Shown here: piece after piece, positions 15,762 through 25,369 of the stretch
How the letters are laid out: every line of letters starts with the position of its first letter
How positions within the stretch are numbered: the stretch's first letter is position 1
Virus record (IMG/VR): IMGVR_UViG_3300027554_000008
Location: 1-43,480 of that record
DNA from: a virus
Reading direction: 5' to 3' (one strand)
DNA length: 43,480 nucleotides
Program-made: the position numbers and the translations under genes
The notes under the pieces: model-generated
What the model saw: only the letters and a program-made list of their open reading frames with translations
What the model was told of the DNA's origin: nothing
Databases searched by the model: none

Positions 15762-17111
15762 TTATTCAGGATTTATGGTGGTTTCGGATGGCTTCATACC
15801 ATCTTCAGAATTATTGGTCGTAGTGTGATGGGTGTGATCGATAAAGAAGGTCACGTCAAAATTTGGACGTACTCTGGCATTGAATTGAGCCATAAAGTTT
15901 AACGGCTCTAACTCGATATCTTGATCGATGGTATTGAGCGAAATGACGCTATTGAATCCTTCGCGCATGTCTGATCCTGATCCGGCTCCTCCCAGACCTC
16001 CCTGATTGGAGATGCCGGCCTGACTGGTCGGTAGTCCCAATCCCTGGACAATAATGGCGTCGCTCTTTTCGGAAGAGGGAACCCAATTGTCTTTTTTCAT
16101 TTTATCATCAATTGCTTTGATTTCGACCTGACCGATGGCGTTGCCTTGTGGATCCTGCTTAAATACTGTTGTGATGGATTTGTACGCGTTTTTTGTACCG
16201 CTGAGGGTATCATTGATATCATCAATCAATTCATCGATGATTTTATTTTTATCCTTATCGGTATAGGTATTCCAATCCTGGTGACGGATCTCGAAGTAGG
16301 TTTCTGGAATCAGGATCTGATACTTCAGGATAACCTGATTCATCATCATCGCATTCACGATCTCTGGTACTGCGATGTTAGAATCAATCCAGCCGCCATC
16401 GCGAAATAATCCGATCCACCAGGGACGGGCGTAGTAGAGTGCGCCAGGTGTTTCGTAGCGAGAGTGATAAGCGAATTTGTATCCTTTTAGCTTTCTCAGA
16501 AATTCGTCTTCGTCGTACCACCGGTATAGTGGAATCTCGGCACGTCGGTTATTAGACGGTGGTTGTAACTGGCCAAAGTCGGGTGAATAAAATAGCTTGT
16601 CGATGTGCATGGTTTTATCATTCATCGGTCCGAGCCGACAGAATTCCCCGGACTTATGATAGAGTCCGGTGATAAAATCACATCGCTTATTTAGGATGAA
16701 TTCTGAAAAGGAATTCATGGTCATCCGGTAATCCGCAAATTGTGGAATTAACCATTTAGTACGAATCTTATTTCGCTTGAGCCACAATTCAACTTCTGGA
16801 ATATAGGCACGTTTGGGATTCAGGTTACCTTCCCGAAGATCGCTGTTACGGTAGTATGCTAGCCCATTTCCATACATCATAGAAATGAGTTTATTGATCG
16901 TCTGTCCGGCCATCGGAGATTTTTCGATCTTCCGACGGATATCTGTGGGCAGGGAATCATTGGCTCCCCAGCGTGCCCATTCGCCTTCTACCTCCTCATC
17001 CGGAAAAGGTGCCTGAGAGATTTTGGCTGCTCCACGAAATTCGGCTTCCGGAAGGACCGTGGTATAATTGCCATCTTTTTTGATGACATCCAAAACAAGA
17101 TTTTTACTCAT
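15762..17111 (-). CDS. Portal protein (probable)
   Basis: A 449-residue protein. Features seen in Bacteroidota phage portals: an early WGANDSLPTDIRRKIEKSP block, then helices and MYGNGLAYY, a central stem-like helical region (KDKNKIIDELIDDINDTL), and a late LGLPTSQAGISNQGG region before a helix. The portal forms the dodecameric DNA channel at one capsid vertex and the docking site for terminase. It is followed by connector, completion and tape-measure genes, which supports the call. It lies about 9 kb downstream of the large terminase gene, which is unusual. Family assignment is by pattern, not by search. Confidence 0.65.
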   Translation of the reverse strand: MSKNLVLDVIKKDGNYTTVLPEAEFRGAAKISQAPFPDEEVEGEWARWGANDSLPTDIRRKIEKSPMAGQTINKLISMMYGNGLAYYRNSDLREGNLNPKRAYIPEVELWLKRNKIRTKWLIPQFADYRMTMNSFSEFILNKRCDFITGLYHKSGEFCRLGPMNDKTMHIDKLFYSPDFGQLQPPSNNRRAEIPLYRWYDEDEFLRKLKGYKFAYHSRYETPGALYYARPWWIGLFRDGGWIDSNIAVPEIVNAMMMNQVILKYQILIPETYFEIRHQDWNTYTDKDKNKIIDELIDDINDTLSGTKNAYKSITTVFKQDPQGNAIGQVEIKAIDDKMKKDNWVPSSEKSDAIIVQGLGLPTSQAGISNQGGLGGAGSGSDMREGFNSVISLNTIDQDIELEPLNFMAQFNARVRPNFDVTFFIDHTHHTTTNNSEDGMKPSETTINPE

Positions 17112-17458
17112 GGTACTACCGGTTGATTATTAAATTTGATAACTAATGCAGGATGGATTTTACGGACGATCGTAGTCGGTACGCCATCCTGGAGAATGCG
17201 AATATTTCGGGTGTACCACTCGCGGTGTGATGGATTTTTAGTGATGAAAAGTGCCTCCTGAACAGCGGTGATTTTTTCTTCGAGCGCAGTGGCGGCACGT
17301 TGCGGCTCCTCCGGGCGTTGAGCTTTTTGGAGCAGCTGCGCTTCTTCGTAGGTAATTCGCTTACCACCGCTCTTCTTTTTACGATTATAGGATATGCTGA
17401 CCAGGGAGAAAGTATTCCCGGTTTTCATCTCGGCCAGCATTTCTTTGATCGTTATCAT
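17108..17458 (-). CDS. Small structural-region protein of 116 residues
   Basis: The opening ITIKEMLAEMKTGNTFSLVSISYNRKKKSGG looks like a short strand-rich domain. An Ala/Glu-rich helix follows and then a strand-rich end. Such a protein often precedes the portal gene in Bacteroidota phages, but I know no function. It overlaps the portal start by four bases and has a late-promoter-like motif just upstream (17463-17498). Confidence 0.65.
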   Translation of the reverse strand: MITIKEMLAEMKTGNTFSLVSISYNRKKKSGGKRITYEEAQLLQKAQRPEEPQRAATALEEKITAVQEALFITKNPSHREWYTRNIRILQDGVPTTIVRKIHPALVIKFNNQPVVP

Positions 17459-17462
17459 ACCC

Positions 17463-17498
17463 CAAAGATGTGGGGTAATTGCGGCGGGAAAAAGGACA
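17463..17498 (-). promoter_or_regulatory. Late promoter-like motif, copy at 17.5 kb
   Basis: On the minus strand TGTCCTTT (17491-17498) is followed by exactly 20 bases and then CATCTTTG (17463-17470), close to the Bacteroidota -7 box TAnnTTTG. The -7 box lies only four bases before the ATG of the 17108-17458 gene, so a transcript would be nearly leaderless or the downstream genes would use it. This is one of five close copies in the window. Confidence 0.6.
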
Positions 17499-17522
17499 GT
17501 ATAAAGGCGATATAAATAAAAA

Positions 17523-18443
17523 TTACTTATCTAACTCGGCCAGTTTGCGCTGATCCTCCAGGTAACTGAGGTAGGTAAAGGCGTTAGAATATTTCTGTTT
17601 GGAAACTTTCTTTAGCTCTGTGAGGCCTCCAGCCAGATTGAGGATCACTGCACCCCATCCGTAGTCGTTACCGGTCTTTTCTCCAGTATCTCCTGAAGAG
17701 AAGAGGTTTGCATATTTATTGATGATGTGATTCCGACATCCAGCAAACCAAAAGGTAATAATATGGAGGATCGGATCCGGAAGGTTTTTCATTCGCTCCA
17801 TTCGCTTTTTGACCATTCGCTCGTGATCGAGAATGGGAAGGCGGCGATCACCTTTGTATCCAGATTGCTTGTTTGCTTTTGTGATGGGTTTGGATGGCCG
17901 GTAGATTGTGGCAATTAATTCGAGCATGTGTTGCTTGTCTCCAGTCTTTAGATATTTTTCAAATAACGTAAAGGATAGTGCGAGCTCGTAGAGGGAAATG
18001 TTTTTTAGTTCGTCATCCGGACCGTAGAGTCGTTTGAGTTTGTTGCTAGCTTTCTTTCTCCAGTGAAGTTCTGGATATGGATTTTGGGTTAGACCGAGTT
18101 TGATACTATATAATGTATCACCTGCTTCATTTTCTTTGATATCGAAAAGGAAGTCTGCCAGCTTTAGTACTTCGTTGAGTTCTGATAAGAAGATGAGATT
18201 ACTGTTTTCTTCATCTTCCTGGACACAATCTGCTTCCCATTTTTGCATAAACTCGGGCTTGAGGTCGAGCAGCTCCTGTACGATCATGATGCGCTTGGCG
18301 GGCATGAGTTCTTCGGGTGCGAAATAGGATTTATGATTGGTCAACAGAATTCCGTACAAGCAGAGTTGATTGCGTAGGGATAGTCCATTCCAGGAATCAG
18401 GAATGGTGACTGTTCGGTTGTCGATGTTGACGGTGTTTTTCAT
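17523..18443 (-). CDS. Structural-region protein of 306 residues, unknown
   Basis: A mostly helical protein beginning with a short strand-rich part (VNIDNRTVTIPDSWNGLSLRNQLC). A long charged region follows, including RRLPILDHERMVKKRMERMKNL, then ILHIITFWFAGCRNHI and a C-terminal helical end. No motif is recognised. It sits between the tail-hub and portal genes, 80 bases from the latter unit. A tail-assembly chaperone or minor capsid role is possible from position only. Confidence 0.65.
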   Translation of the reverse strand: MKNTVNIDNRTVTIPDSWNGLSLRNQLCLYGILLTNHKSYFAPEELMPAKRIMIVQELLDLKPEFMQKWEADCVQEDEENSNLIFLSELNEVLKLADFLFDIKENEAGDTLYSIKLGLTQNPYPELHWRKKASNKLKRLYGPDDELKNISLYELALSFTLFEKYLKTGDKQHMLELIATIYRPSKPITKANKQSGYKGDRRLPILDHERMVKKRMERMKNLPDPILHIITFWFAGCRNHIINKYANLFSSGDTGEKTGNDYGWGAVILNLAGGLTELKKVSKQKYSNAFTYLSYLEDQRKLAELDK

Positions 18444-18465
18444 GGTGAGTGATTTGGTTTAAAAA

Positions 18466-18825
18466 TTATTTTTTATAGGTACCCTGGACCTGGCGCTGGA
18501 TCCGATCGACTTGGCGTTGTCGCATCCAGTTCAATGCATTTTGCATAGATGTAATCGCTTGTGATGATTCGCTGCAGGGAACGAGACTATTTTTAAATTT
18601 CATATCCGTGATCATCACAGATAATAAATGCTCGGGAAGTGTACCTTCTCTCTTTTCAACCTCTTCGTCTTTGAGTTTGCTCCCTCTCACAAATTTAATA
18701 TCTAGCATTGTTTCTATTTCAACAATACCTTTTCCATCGACGATCTTATACTGAGGTACTCGGTAGTGAGTTCCTTCTTCTACTGTTTCGAAGTTTTCTT
18801 TGAGTTCTAATTTAATTGATTTCAT
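18466..18825 (-). CDS. Tail-region protein of 119 residues, unknown
   Basis: A strand-rich N-terminal half (KLELKENFETVEEGTHYRVPQYKIVDG) and a helical C-terminus rich in Gln and Arg. It lies between the large tail gene (11 bases) and the 306-residue gene (22 bases). No domain recognised; the small size and position fit a tail-tube accessory or assembly chaperone. Confidence 0.65.
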   Translation of the reverse strand: MKSIKLELKENFETVEEGTHYRVPQYKIVDGKGIVEIETMLDIKFVRGSKLKDEEVEKREGTLPEHLLSVMITDMKFKNSLVPCSESSQAITSMQNALNWMRQRQVDRIQRQVQGTYKK

Positions 18826-18836
18826 GATTTTAAATT

Positions 18837-20711
18837 TTATGGTTCTTTAATAAAAGTTACTTTACTGAAGGACAATCCCTTGGTAGGTGATACAGAAAAT
18901 CGGACGACTTTTACGACGCCGATCATCTCTCCTTTTTCGTGATTGATTCGTTTACGTGGAAAGTCGAAACGACGTAGTGCCAATAGGTCATTAATACTTA
19001 ATCGGATTATCTTATCGACCTCTTCGCCGTTGGTTACCAGGTTGATATATTCCTTCCACCATTTTTCGTAGCGACCTTTTTCGCCGTTCCAGTCTAGCGA
19101 ATACTCGCCGATCTCTTCGCCTTGACGATTGACAGTAAAGGCGCTGGCCATCGGATATTCATTACCATCATTATCCTCCTGCATGCCTCTCCAGAAGATG
19201 AGGCGACTGGTGATATCGTTTATCTGGTCGATTGGTTCACTCGTTCCTTCTTCCTGGAGGAATGGGATCGTCCAGTTTCGCGTAAATGAAATTTTATCAT
19301 TTTCGGTTATCGAGAAATAGGTGTAAAACGGTGCCGTGATTTTTTTTGCTTTTAGTCCACCGTCTACATCTTCCAGCTGACCGGTTATCTCGGTTTCATC
19401 GCCTTGTCGATCGTACAAGAGGGAGAATCCGGAGGTTGTAGGATTATTAGTTTCGTATTCTGGTTCTGATAAATGTGTCCAATCTTCGACTTTTGATTTT
19501 AAAATATTTTTAATGATCTGAATTTTTATGACACCTTCATCGAGTGTATTATAAAGACAGAATGTATCGGATAAATATTTTAAAAAATCTTTGATGGTTA
19601 AATTCGGAAGGAAGTTTCCGAGATTGTAAACGGCCAACCATCGATTTAATTTTCCGGTTGCTGATGGTGCTTCGATCAATTCGTCGACTGTCTTGTTGGA
19701 TCCAATCAGGAGCTGTCGAATTTCGGGATCATCGAGGAAGTCACCGGTGATTTGGGAAATGCCAATGTCTTCGGCCAGGCTTTCGATCATTGGTGCGAGG
19801 AAAACGAATGGTACCAGGCTATACCTCCAGTGGGGTATCTCGTGAAAGTTGGTATTGTCCGGGTATTTGCCATCCGGTGTATAATAATTGAGGTAGCTCG
19901 CAAAAGTAAAACTTTCCGGACCCGTTTTAAATTCTTCCCCACCAAAAAAATTTGGGTTTTTAAAAGTTGGGAAAACATGGGTGACTGGATTTGCGATGAT
20001 GCCTGCTAGGTGATCTACCCAGAAATCGTTGAGGGTGTTTCCCAGCCCGTTGGAGTAGAAGAATTCGTGTGCAATCGGATTGTCTACAACTGGTTCAGTA
20101 TCTACAACTTTCTCCGGATTACCAGGACTGGTATCGAATAAGATGATAGAAATGGTATTAATGGTCTGTGACTGTAGCGTTGCGAATCCTGGATAAAGTG
20201 CATTGATTTCATCTACAATATCTAGTACGTTTTGGTACGGTACGCTGATTAAATCATCGTTGATTTTGATTGTAAAAAATTCAATTCCGGTACGTGGGAT
20301 AGTGGAAGCAGTTAGATACAATGTTTCCTGAAAGGAGTAATCAATCGCATGTTGCGAATTGTAGGCCTGGATGCTAACCTCCTCCATATCATCCAGGAGA
20401 CGTATGGGAGCATTTTGAAAATTTAATTTATATGATTTATTGGTGGATCCTTTCAAGATGATTACACCATCACGGAATAGCTGGTTATTGATATAAAACT
20501 GTGCATTCTCATAAACCTGTCCGGTACCCGGTACATCAATCCGTTCTGCTGATTTTAGGATAGCGATGTTTTTTGGTGTTGTATCGGCAGTAAAAATATT
20601 TGTAAATACACGCTCAATCTTGTCTCGATCGAAAATTGGATTTACGATCGAGACAGATATGGAGCTAGCGGAGAGATCAAGAAATTGGTGGTTTATGGCT
20701 ATTGCGTACAT
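18837..20711 (-). CDS. Tail tip or baseplate hub-like protein
   Basis: A 624-residue, strand-rich protein. The N-terminal domain (YAIAINHQFLDLSASSISVS, then IFTADTTPKNIAILKSAERID and GQVYENAQFYINNQLFRDGVI) resembles the distal-tail or baseplate proteins of Bacteroidota phages; the rest has alternating strands typical of hub proteins. It has no signal peptide and no fibre repeats. It follows the fibre genes by two bases. Role in attaching fibres to the tail tip is inferred. Confidence 0.6.
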   Translation of the reverse strand: MYAIAINHQFLDLSASSISVSIVNPIFDRDKIERVFTNIFTADTTPKNIAILKSAERIDVPGTGQVYENAQFYINNQLFRDGVIILKGSTNKSYKLNFQNAPIRLLDDMEEVSIQAYNSQHAIDYSFQETLYLTASTIPRTGIEFFTIKINDDLISVPYQNVLDIVDEINALYPGFATLQSQTINTISIILFDTSPGNPEKVVDTEPVVDNPIAHEFFYSNGLGNTLNDFWVDHLAGIIANPVTHVFPTFKNPNFFGGEEFKTGPESFTFASYLNYYTPDGKYPDNTNFHEIPHWRYSLVPFVFLAPMIESLAEDIGISQITGDFLDDPEIRQLLIGSNKTVDELIEAPSATGKLNRWLAVYNLGNFLPNLTIKDFLKYLSDTFCLYNTLDEGVIKIQIIKNILKSKVEDWTHLSEPEYETNNPTTSGFSLLYDRQGDETEITGQLEDVDGGLKAKKITAPFYTYFSITENDKISFTRNWTIPFLQEEGTSEPIDQINDITSRLIFWRGMQEDNDGNEYPMASAFTVNRQGEEIGEYSLDWNGEKGRYEKWWKEYINLVTNGEEVDKIIRLSINDLLALRRFDFPRKRINHEKGEMIGVVKVVRFSVSPTKGLSFSKVTFIKEP

Positions 20712-20713
20712 GG

Positions 20714-22501
20714 TTATTTTTTGTGTACCCAGTAGGTGTCATCGTGAACGAACGTCCAGATTTCGCGCGGTGGAATGATGTATTTTTTTGCAAATTTTCC
20801 GATTGCGGTAGCATTTGGATCGGTAGATTGTCCAGTTAGCGTGATACTATCTGTGTTATCAACATTATATATTGCAATTGTTTTGCCTTCCACGTTTCCC
20901 TCTCCAGAGTTGCCGATGAGAAATGCCTCCCAGGTCACAGGACCGAAAGGGTTGTATTTAAATGTATTGTAGTCATTTGCGATTGATTCGGTTAATATTT
21001 TATTGACTTCATTTACTGCTGTACCCAAGTTTGCCATTAGTCCTTCGGAGACGTTTTTTTCGTGGATGGTGGGGATGTCGATCTCGTAGCGATCTTGATA
21101 TATTTTAGCGGAATTGCCTCCATTGAAAATTACTCCGAAAAAATCATAAGAAGACTGAAATAGCATAAACTCTGAAGAGCTGGAAGGATTGAAATGACTT
21201 ATTCTTGATAAGCCTGGCGTAAAGGCGACTTGATCTAATGCACTGGAAGGAGAGAGGAATCTAATGCCTTGAGGTGCGAGGGTGAGGTCGACGCCGGTGG
21301 TGAGGGTGCCGGTGCCGAGGCGGTAGTCGTTTCCGGAGGTGGTGATGCCGCCGGAGGTGGTGTATATTGGTGGTGCTACATAATCACTAATATCTGACGT
21401 CGAAATTTGACCTGAACTTACATTTCCATTGGCATCACTTAACACAACCCCTTCATCTAAGTCTCTTATTCTTACATCCCCATTGACATCTAATTTTGCA
21501 GTAGGATCAGGTACCTCAATCCCTACATTTCCAGAACCACCCAGTACAGTAAGATACTCGGTCATCGTTACAGGAACGCCCACTTCAACTGATTGGGCGT
21601 TCCCATGAAACCACCTTAAATCTCTGCCGCTCACGAATATAGACCTTTCCCAAGGTGCATTGGAGGCTGTGGACCGAAAATCTGATGCACCTGTCATGCC
21701 TAAACCCCCGGTTGCGTAACCTATCATGGGCTCCGCTGTTGATCTTCTTGAACAAAAAGAAACGACATCATCAGTTGACGTATAAGCGCCTGATATAATG
21801 TCATCTCCACCTGTAGAACTAATTCCAGCTGTAATTTTTCCTTGCACATGTAGTTTTGACCAAGTATTGGTTTGATTTCTCCCAACTCCAAAATCATCTC
21901 CTGAGTTTTTTAGAAATGTATTTGCACCTGATGTACTTAGAAAACTTTCATATTCTGAAAGATCAAAATTTCCACCCCCATCAGACAAAGTAACTGTATT
22001 CCCATTTTTTGAAATTACTTGAGGTATTCCAACTCCATCCTGTCCGTCTGCTCCAGCGGGTCCGGCTGGCCCCACCGATTGCGGAACCGTAAAACTAGAA
22101 AGTGTCGAGTTTGTAATAACGTTGATCACATCAAAAACATAATTATCACCAACAATACCTGAATACTGATTTCGTGTATCTGTGTCAGTATCAGTATCTG
22201 TAATTTTTGGAACTGACATTGTAAAAGTTGTACCCTCCGGGCGCTGGAATACATAGCGCATTGGACTCGAAATTGTGTCAACACTTAGCAATATCACCGC
22301 ACTTGTATCTGATGTCAAAACATTTAGTAACGAGTCAAGGTCGTGAGGATTATATCGCGTCTTTCCATTTACCGTTTCAGATAATAGTACATCGCCGGCT
22401 CCTTGTGTCTGCAACGTAGTGGATGGATTCGCCTTAGTTGGTTCCTGTCCAAATAGAACAAAAGAGAAAAATAATAATAGAACTGTAATTAAGTGTTTCA
22501 T
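20714..22501 (-). CDS. Exported collagen-repeat, fibre-like protein
   Basis: A 595-residue fibre-like protein. The N-terminus is a convincing Sec signal peptide (LITVLLLFFSFVLFGQ), odd for a virion protein. Next are a DTDTDTDT repeat (near residue 105), a short collagen-like GPAGPAGADGQDG segment (near 145) and a NGNTVTLSDGGGNFDLS fibre repeat. The middle contains GNVGIEVPDPTAKLDVNGDV, a motif of many Bacteroidota surface proteins. The C-terminus ends in an aromatic strand segment. No S74 chaperone is visible. It could be a receptor-binding fibre or a surface protein displayed by the lysogen. Its N-terminus is similar to that of the neighbouring 22512-23297 product. Confidence 0.75.
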   Translation of the reverse strand: MKHLITVLLLFFSFVLFGQEPTKANPSTTLQTQGAGDVLLSETVNGKTRYNPHDLDSLLNVLTSDTSAVILLSVDTISSPMRYVFQRPEGTTFTMSVPKITDTDTDTDTRNQYSGIVGDNYVFDVINVITNSTLSSFTVPQSVGPAGPAGADGQDGVGIPQVISKNGNTVTLSDGGGNFDLSEYESFLSTSGANTFLKNSGDDFGVGRNQTNTWSKLHVQGKITAGISSTGGDDIISGAYTSTDDVVSFCSRRSTAEPMIGYATGGLGMTGASDFRSTASNAPWERSIFVSGRDLRWFHGNAQSVEVGVPVTMTEYLTVLGGSGNVGIEVPDPTAKLDVNGDVRIRDLDEGVVLSDANGNVSSGQISTSDISDYVAPPIYTTSGGITTSGNDYRLGTGTLTTGVDLTLAPQGIRFLSPSSALDQVAFTPGLSRISHFNPSSSSEFMLFQSSYDFFGVIFNGGNSAKIYQDRYEIDIPTIHEKNVSEGLMANLGTAVNEVNKILTESIANDYNTFKYNPFGPVTWEAFLIGNSGEGNVEGKTIAIYNVDNTDSITLTGQSTDPNATAIGKFAKKYIIPPREIWTFVHDDTYWVHKK

Positions 22502-22511
22502 GTGGTTTAAA

Positions 22512-23297
22512 TTATTCTACCCATCTGATTGAGATCGTCTCATTCTGAAGAGGTTCGTGAAAAATGATATTTGCTCCGGAAACTGAGTAGTCTCGTTGTA
22601 TTCCTCCAGAGTCATGCACCAGGCAACCGATGCCTGGTCTATTGACACAGAGATGATTCAAATCCGGTAGATTTCCTAAGTTAATACTGGTGGTTATACT
22701 ACCACCGATTTGATTATCAAAGACTTCATAATAGTGGATGAGTTGAGCATCGGTGCCGCCAGCGCCTAGTTTGACATTTATACTATTACCGCTGGTAATT
22801 GAAATGACTGCAGTCGAATCATTAGGATAAGAAACTCCCAATAGCTGGGAGTCCGTATTATCGAAATATCGACTTAGATCTACTTCGCCGCCATTTTGTA
22901 AAGTGATTTTATTACCGGACTCTCCGAGTTGTTGATTATCATGGTCTACGGCCAATAGACTTAGATCAATTAATTGGCTATCGATTGTCAATAGGTAAGT
23001 AGAAGTGTCATAAATAGTGACGATACTTCCAACCAAAGAGGATAGATCTACTTCACCACCATTGTCTAATGTTAAGATCCGATTGACGGCATCAAATTCC
23101 AGGATTTGGTTGTCGATAGAATCTTCAGAAACGTGATTATATCTTACGTATCCATTATAATTTTCTGATCTCAAGACCTTACCTGGTTGGCCATCCGTTC
23201 GTAAACCCGTTTTAGGATTGAGAGAACTAGAACCTGGTGGCTGTCCATATAATGAGAGGCTGATTAATAAAAAGAAAATTAAGAATATCGATTTCAT
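22512..23297 (-). CDS. Exported fibre-like protein with NGGEVDLS repeats
   Basis: A 261-residue protein with a Sec signal peptide (FLIFFLLISLSLYGQ). After it the text SLNPKTGLRTDGQPGKVLRSE parallels the start of the 20714-22501 product, so the two N-termini are probably related by duplication. Fibre-type repeats follow: ILTLDNGGEVDLS, then KITLQNGGEVDLS. The C-terminus is strand-rich. It lies between the tail genes and the larger fibre gene, with 10-11 base gaps. Confidence 0.7.
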   Translation of the reverse strand: MKSIFLIFFLLISLSLYGQPPGSSSLNPKTGLRTDGQPGKVLRSENYNGYVRYNHVSEDSIDNQILEFDAVNRILTLDNGGEVDLSSLVGSIVTIYDTSTYLLTIDSQLIDLSLLAVDHDNQQLGESGNKITLQNGGEVDLSRYFDNTDSQLLGVSYPNDSTAVISITSGNSINVKLGAGGTDAQLIHYYEVFDNQIGGSITTSINLGNLPDLNHLCVNRPGIGCLVHDSGGIQRDYSVSGANIIFHEPLQNETISIRWVE

Positions 23298-23308
23298 GAA
23301 AAAATAAT

Positions 23309-23686
23309 TTAAATGTGAATAACAACTTGGACGCTTTCTTGATCAAGTGCCCAGGCAACTGAAAATGTATTTCCTGTTCGACTGATCCCGTTGCCCCATT
23401 CCATGAGACCACGGCCTTCCACATAAACATAGATATCATCGTTATTTGGAAAGACAACTCCAGTAGGTAAATTCACGGTGAAAGTGGATCCGGAAATTTT
23501 GTTATAAGTAAACCGCAATGGCTTACTTCCTGAAACGCTGAAATTCGAATTGAGAAATGTCAGTAATTCTAACAAAGTAAATTTATACTCCTGTGGTTGC
23601 CCATTCTCATCAAGCATCTGCGTGTACAGTTGTGTCGAATGCGTGAGGGCAGATGGAATGTTTGGGAATTGATATGGTTTACTCAT
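23309..23686 (-). CDS. Tail-region protein of 125 residues
   Basis: I start this gene at ATG 23686 (MSKPYQFPNIPS), because that codon overlaps the upstream stop (TAATG); the longer frame to 23728 would overlap the previous gene more. The product has an N-terminal helical part (KFTLLELLTFLNSNF) and a strand-rich C-terminal half with a PTGVVFPNNDDIYVYVEGRG segment. No family is recognised; it is probably a small fibre-anchoring or tail protein by position. Confidence 0.65.
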   Translation of the reverse strand: MSKPYQFPNIPSALTHSTQLYTQMLDENGQPQEYKFTLLELLTFLNSNFSVSGSKPLRFTYNKISGSTFTVNLPTGVVFPNNDDIYVYVEGRGLMEWGNGISRTGNTFSVAWALDQESVQVVIHI

Positions 23687-25368
23687 TATACTAGTTCCCA
23701 GTTTAGTCCGTCCGAAGTTTTCCAGCATCTACCATCTGCAGTCTGCCAGTTTTCTGGTCCGCAAAGTTCTGCGGAGTCACACGGAATTAAGTAATTAGAA
23801 TAGGATCTCCAGTTTATACTGTTCCTTGCTTTGAATGTTAATGTATGAAGGAATTGCAGAGACTTGGTGATTTGATATTTTTTGTCTGTTATGTCAATTC
23901 TACGATAGCCATCGGAGAAGAGCTCAAAAACTTTATTGTAGATGATTAATTCGTGGAGTGCTTCTACTTCATTTTTTGATAGGTAGCCGCTACGGTATAT
24001 TAAATCTTGTTCGAAGGATTGGTCATACTGGAATCTTTCACCATCGGTTATTTTAAAATCCGGATTTAGGATTCTCGTACTTTTCTGGCGTTCGACCGTC
24101 GTTGCTTTTTCTTGTTTTCCTTTGAGTCTTAATGTGCAGGGAACATGAAATCCATTTAAGTACATCACGTGACGTTCATCCGGATATTGTAAATGATCTA
24201 CATTATAAGTTCGTACCTGAGAGACTGGCTGATCGGTATCGGCATCAAATATTTGTACGTTATATTTCAATACTGTTGATGCGGTTAGCCCAAGCTCCAA
24301 TTGATTAAATCCGACTGGTATTAATATGGTACGATATGGATCAACGGTGATTAGGTTATCTCCATTAAATGCTTCTTTAGAAAATTCTGCACCTGGTAAA
24401 TTCTGACTAAATAGGAAAACTCGGATATATACTTCTTTAGAATCAGAGGTGTAATTTATCCAGGGTAGGTATTCGGGAGAATCTACCCCGACTGTTTTTC
24501 GATCTGGATACCAGGTAAGTAGACTATTTGTTTCGGATAGATTATCAAAGAAATTACAAATTTTATGACGCTCTACGCTTTCACCTCCGTACAGCACTTT
24601 TTTAATTTGACTGAATTTCCAAGGCTGATCTACGCCTTCCCAGGATTCGCAATAGCGTACAAAATATTGACGAGTATTATCAGCCAGCAAGGGTGTGTTA
24701 TTTCCATATGGTGGTAAGCTATCACCGACTTGATATTGTAAATGGGCATGAAGGATATCTTTGATGTCGAAATTAACAAGGCCTTCATTGTTAATTTTTG
24801 ATTCGGTTTCGACGACCCGCGAAAATGATCCTGCGTTACCATTCTGTACCATTACCTGAAACTTGACTTTGTGAAAGTCTGGAAGTGTTGATGCAATCGC
24901 TAAAGTTTGGACTGTATTTGCAGAGAAGGCATTGTCTTCAATTGAGATAACTTGACCCGGAAAATAACTCTGGTAATAGATGTTGATTGTTCGCGAACTA
25001 ATATTTCCAAGATCTATTCCGAAACCAGCCACTATTAAATTTGAAGCAATATATGGCTCTACTTTAATGATACTTTCTATTTCTTTGAGATAATCACTTA
25101 TTGATAAGTTAGACGAGGAGTCTGGCAAGTGAGTATTCAATATTGGATTTGCAACTGCCAAAAATTCTACATTCAATTCCGTACCATTCTCATCCTGAAA
25201 ATCTATACTGATTTTCTCCCCAGTGTTTAATTTCCTGCCAATGGTAATTCTTACAGATGCGACCTGGTCACCATATGGCTGACCATTCGGTTTTGTAGCT
25301 TTCAATTTGAAATTAATAAAATTACGAGACAAGCTAATGGGACCAGGGCTATCAAATAATGTAATCAT
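23686..25368 (-). CDS. Large tail protein of 560 residues, baseplate-like
   Basis: The open frame extends upstream to 25521, but that part overlaps the previous gene in another frame. ATG 25368, one base after that gene's stop codon, gives MITLFDSPGPISLSRN, a natural start. The protein is strand-rich with a beta-sandwich-like N-terminus (INFKLKATKPNG, VASVRITIG). The Cys/Trp-rich end (CGPENWQTADGRCWKTSDG) could fold as a small carbohydrate-binding-like knob. I cannot name the family; position between terminase and fibres suggests a baseplate component. Confidence 0.7.
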   Translation of the reverse strand: MITLFDSPGPISLSRNFINFKLKATKPNGQPYGDQVASVRITIGRKLNTGEKISIDFQDENGTELNVEFLAVANPILNTHLPDSSSNLSISDYLKEIESIIKVEPYIASNLIVAGFGIDLGNISSRTINIYYQSYFPGQVISIEDNAFSANTVQTLAIASTLPDFHKVKFQVMVQNGNAGSFSRVVETESKINNEGLVNFDIKDILHAHLQYQVGDSLPPYGNNTPLLADNTRQYFVRYCESWEGVDQPWKFSQIKKVLYGGESVERHKICNFFDNLSETNSLLTWYPDRKTVGVDSPEYLPWINYTSDSKEVYIRVFLFSQNLPGAEFSKEAFNGDNLITVDPYRTILIPVGFNQLELGLTASTVLKYNVQIFDADTDQPVSQVRTYNVDHLQYPDERHVMYLNGFHVPCTLRLKGKQEKATTVERQKSTRILNPDFKITDGERFQYDQSFEQDLIYRSGYLSKNEVEALHELIIYNKVFELFSDGYRRIDITDKKYQITKSLQFLHTLTFKARNSINWRSYSNYLIPCDSAELCGPENWQTADGRCWKTSDGLNWELV

Positions 25369-25369
25369 A

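Noticed and set aside
23687-23728. Longer start for the 125-residue tail protein
   Set aside because: It would lie inside the upstream gene, while the TAATG overlap at 23686 gives a natural coupled start.
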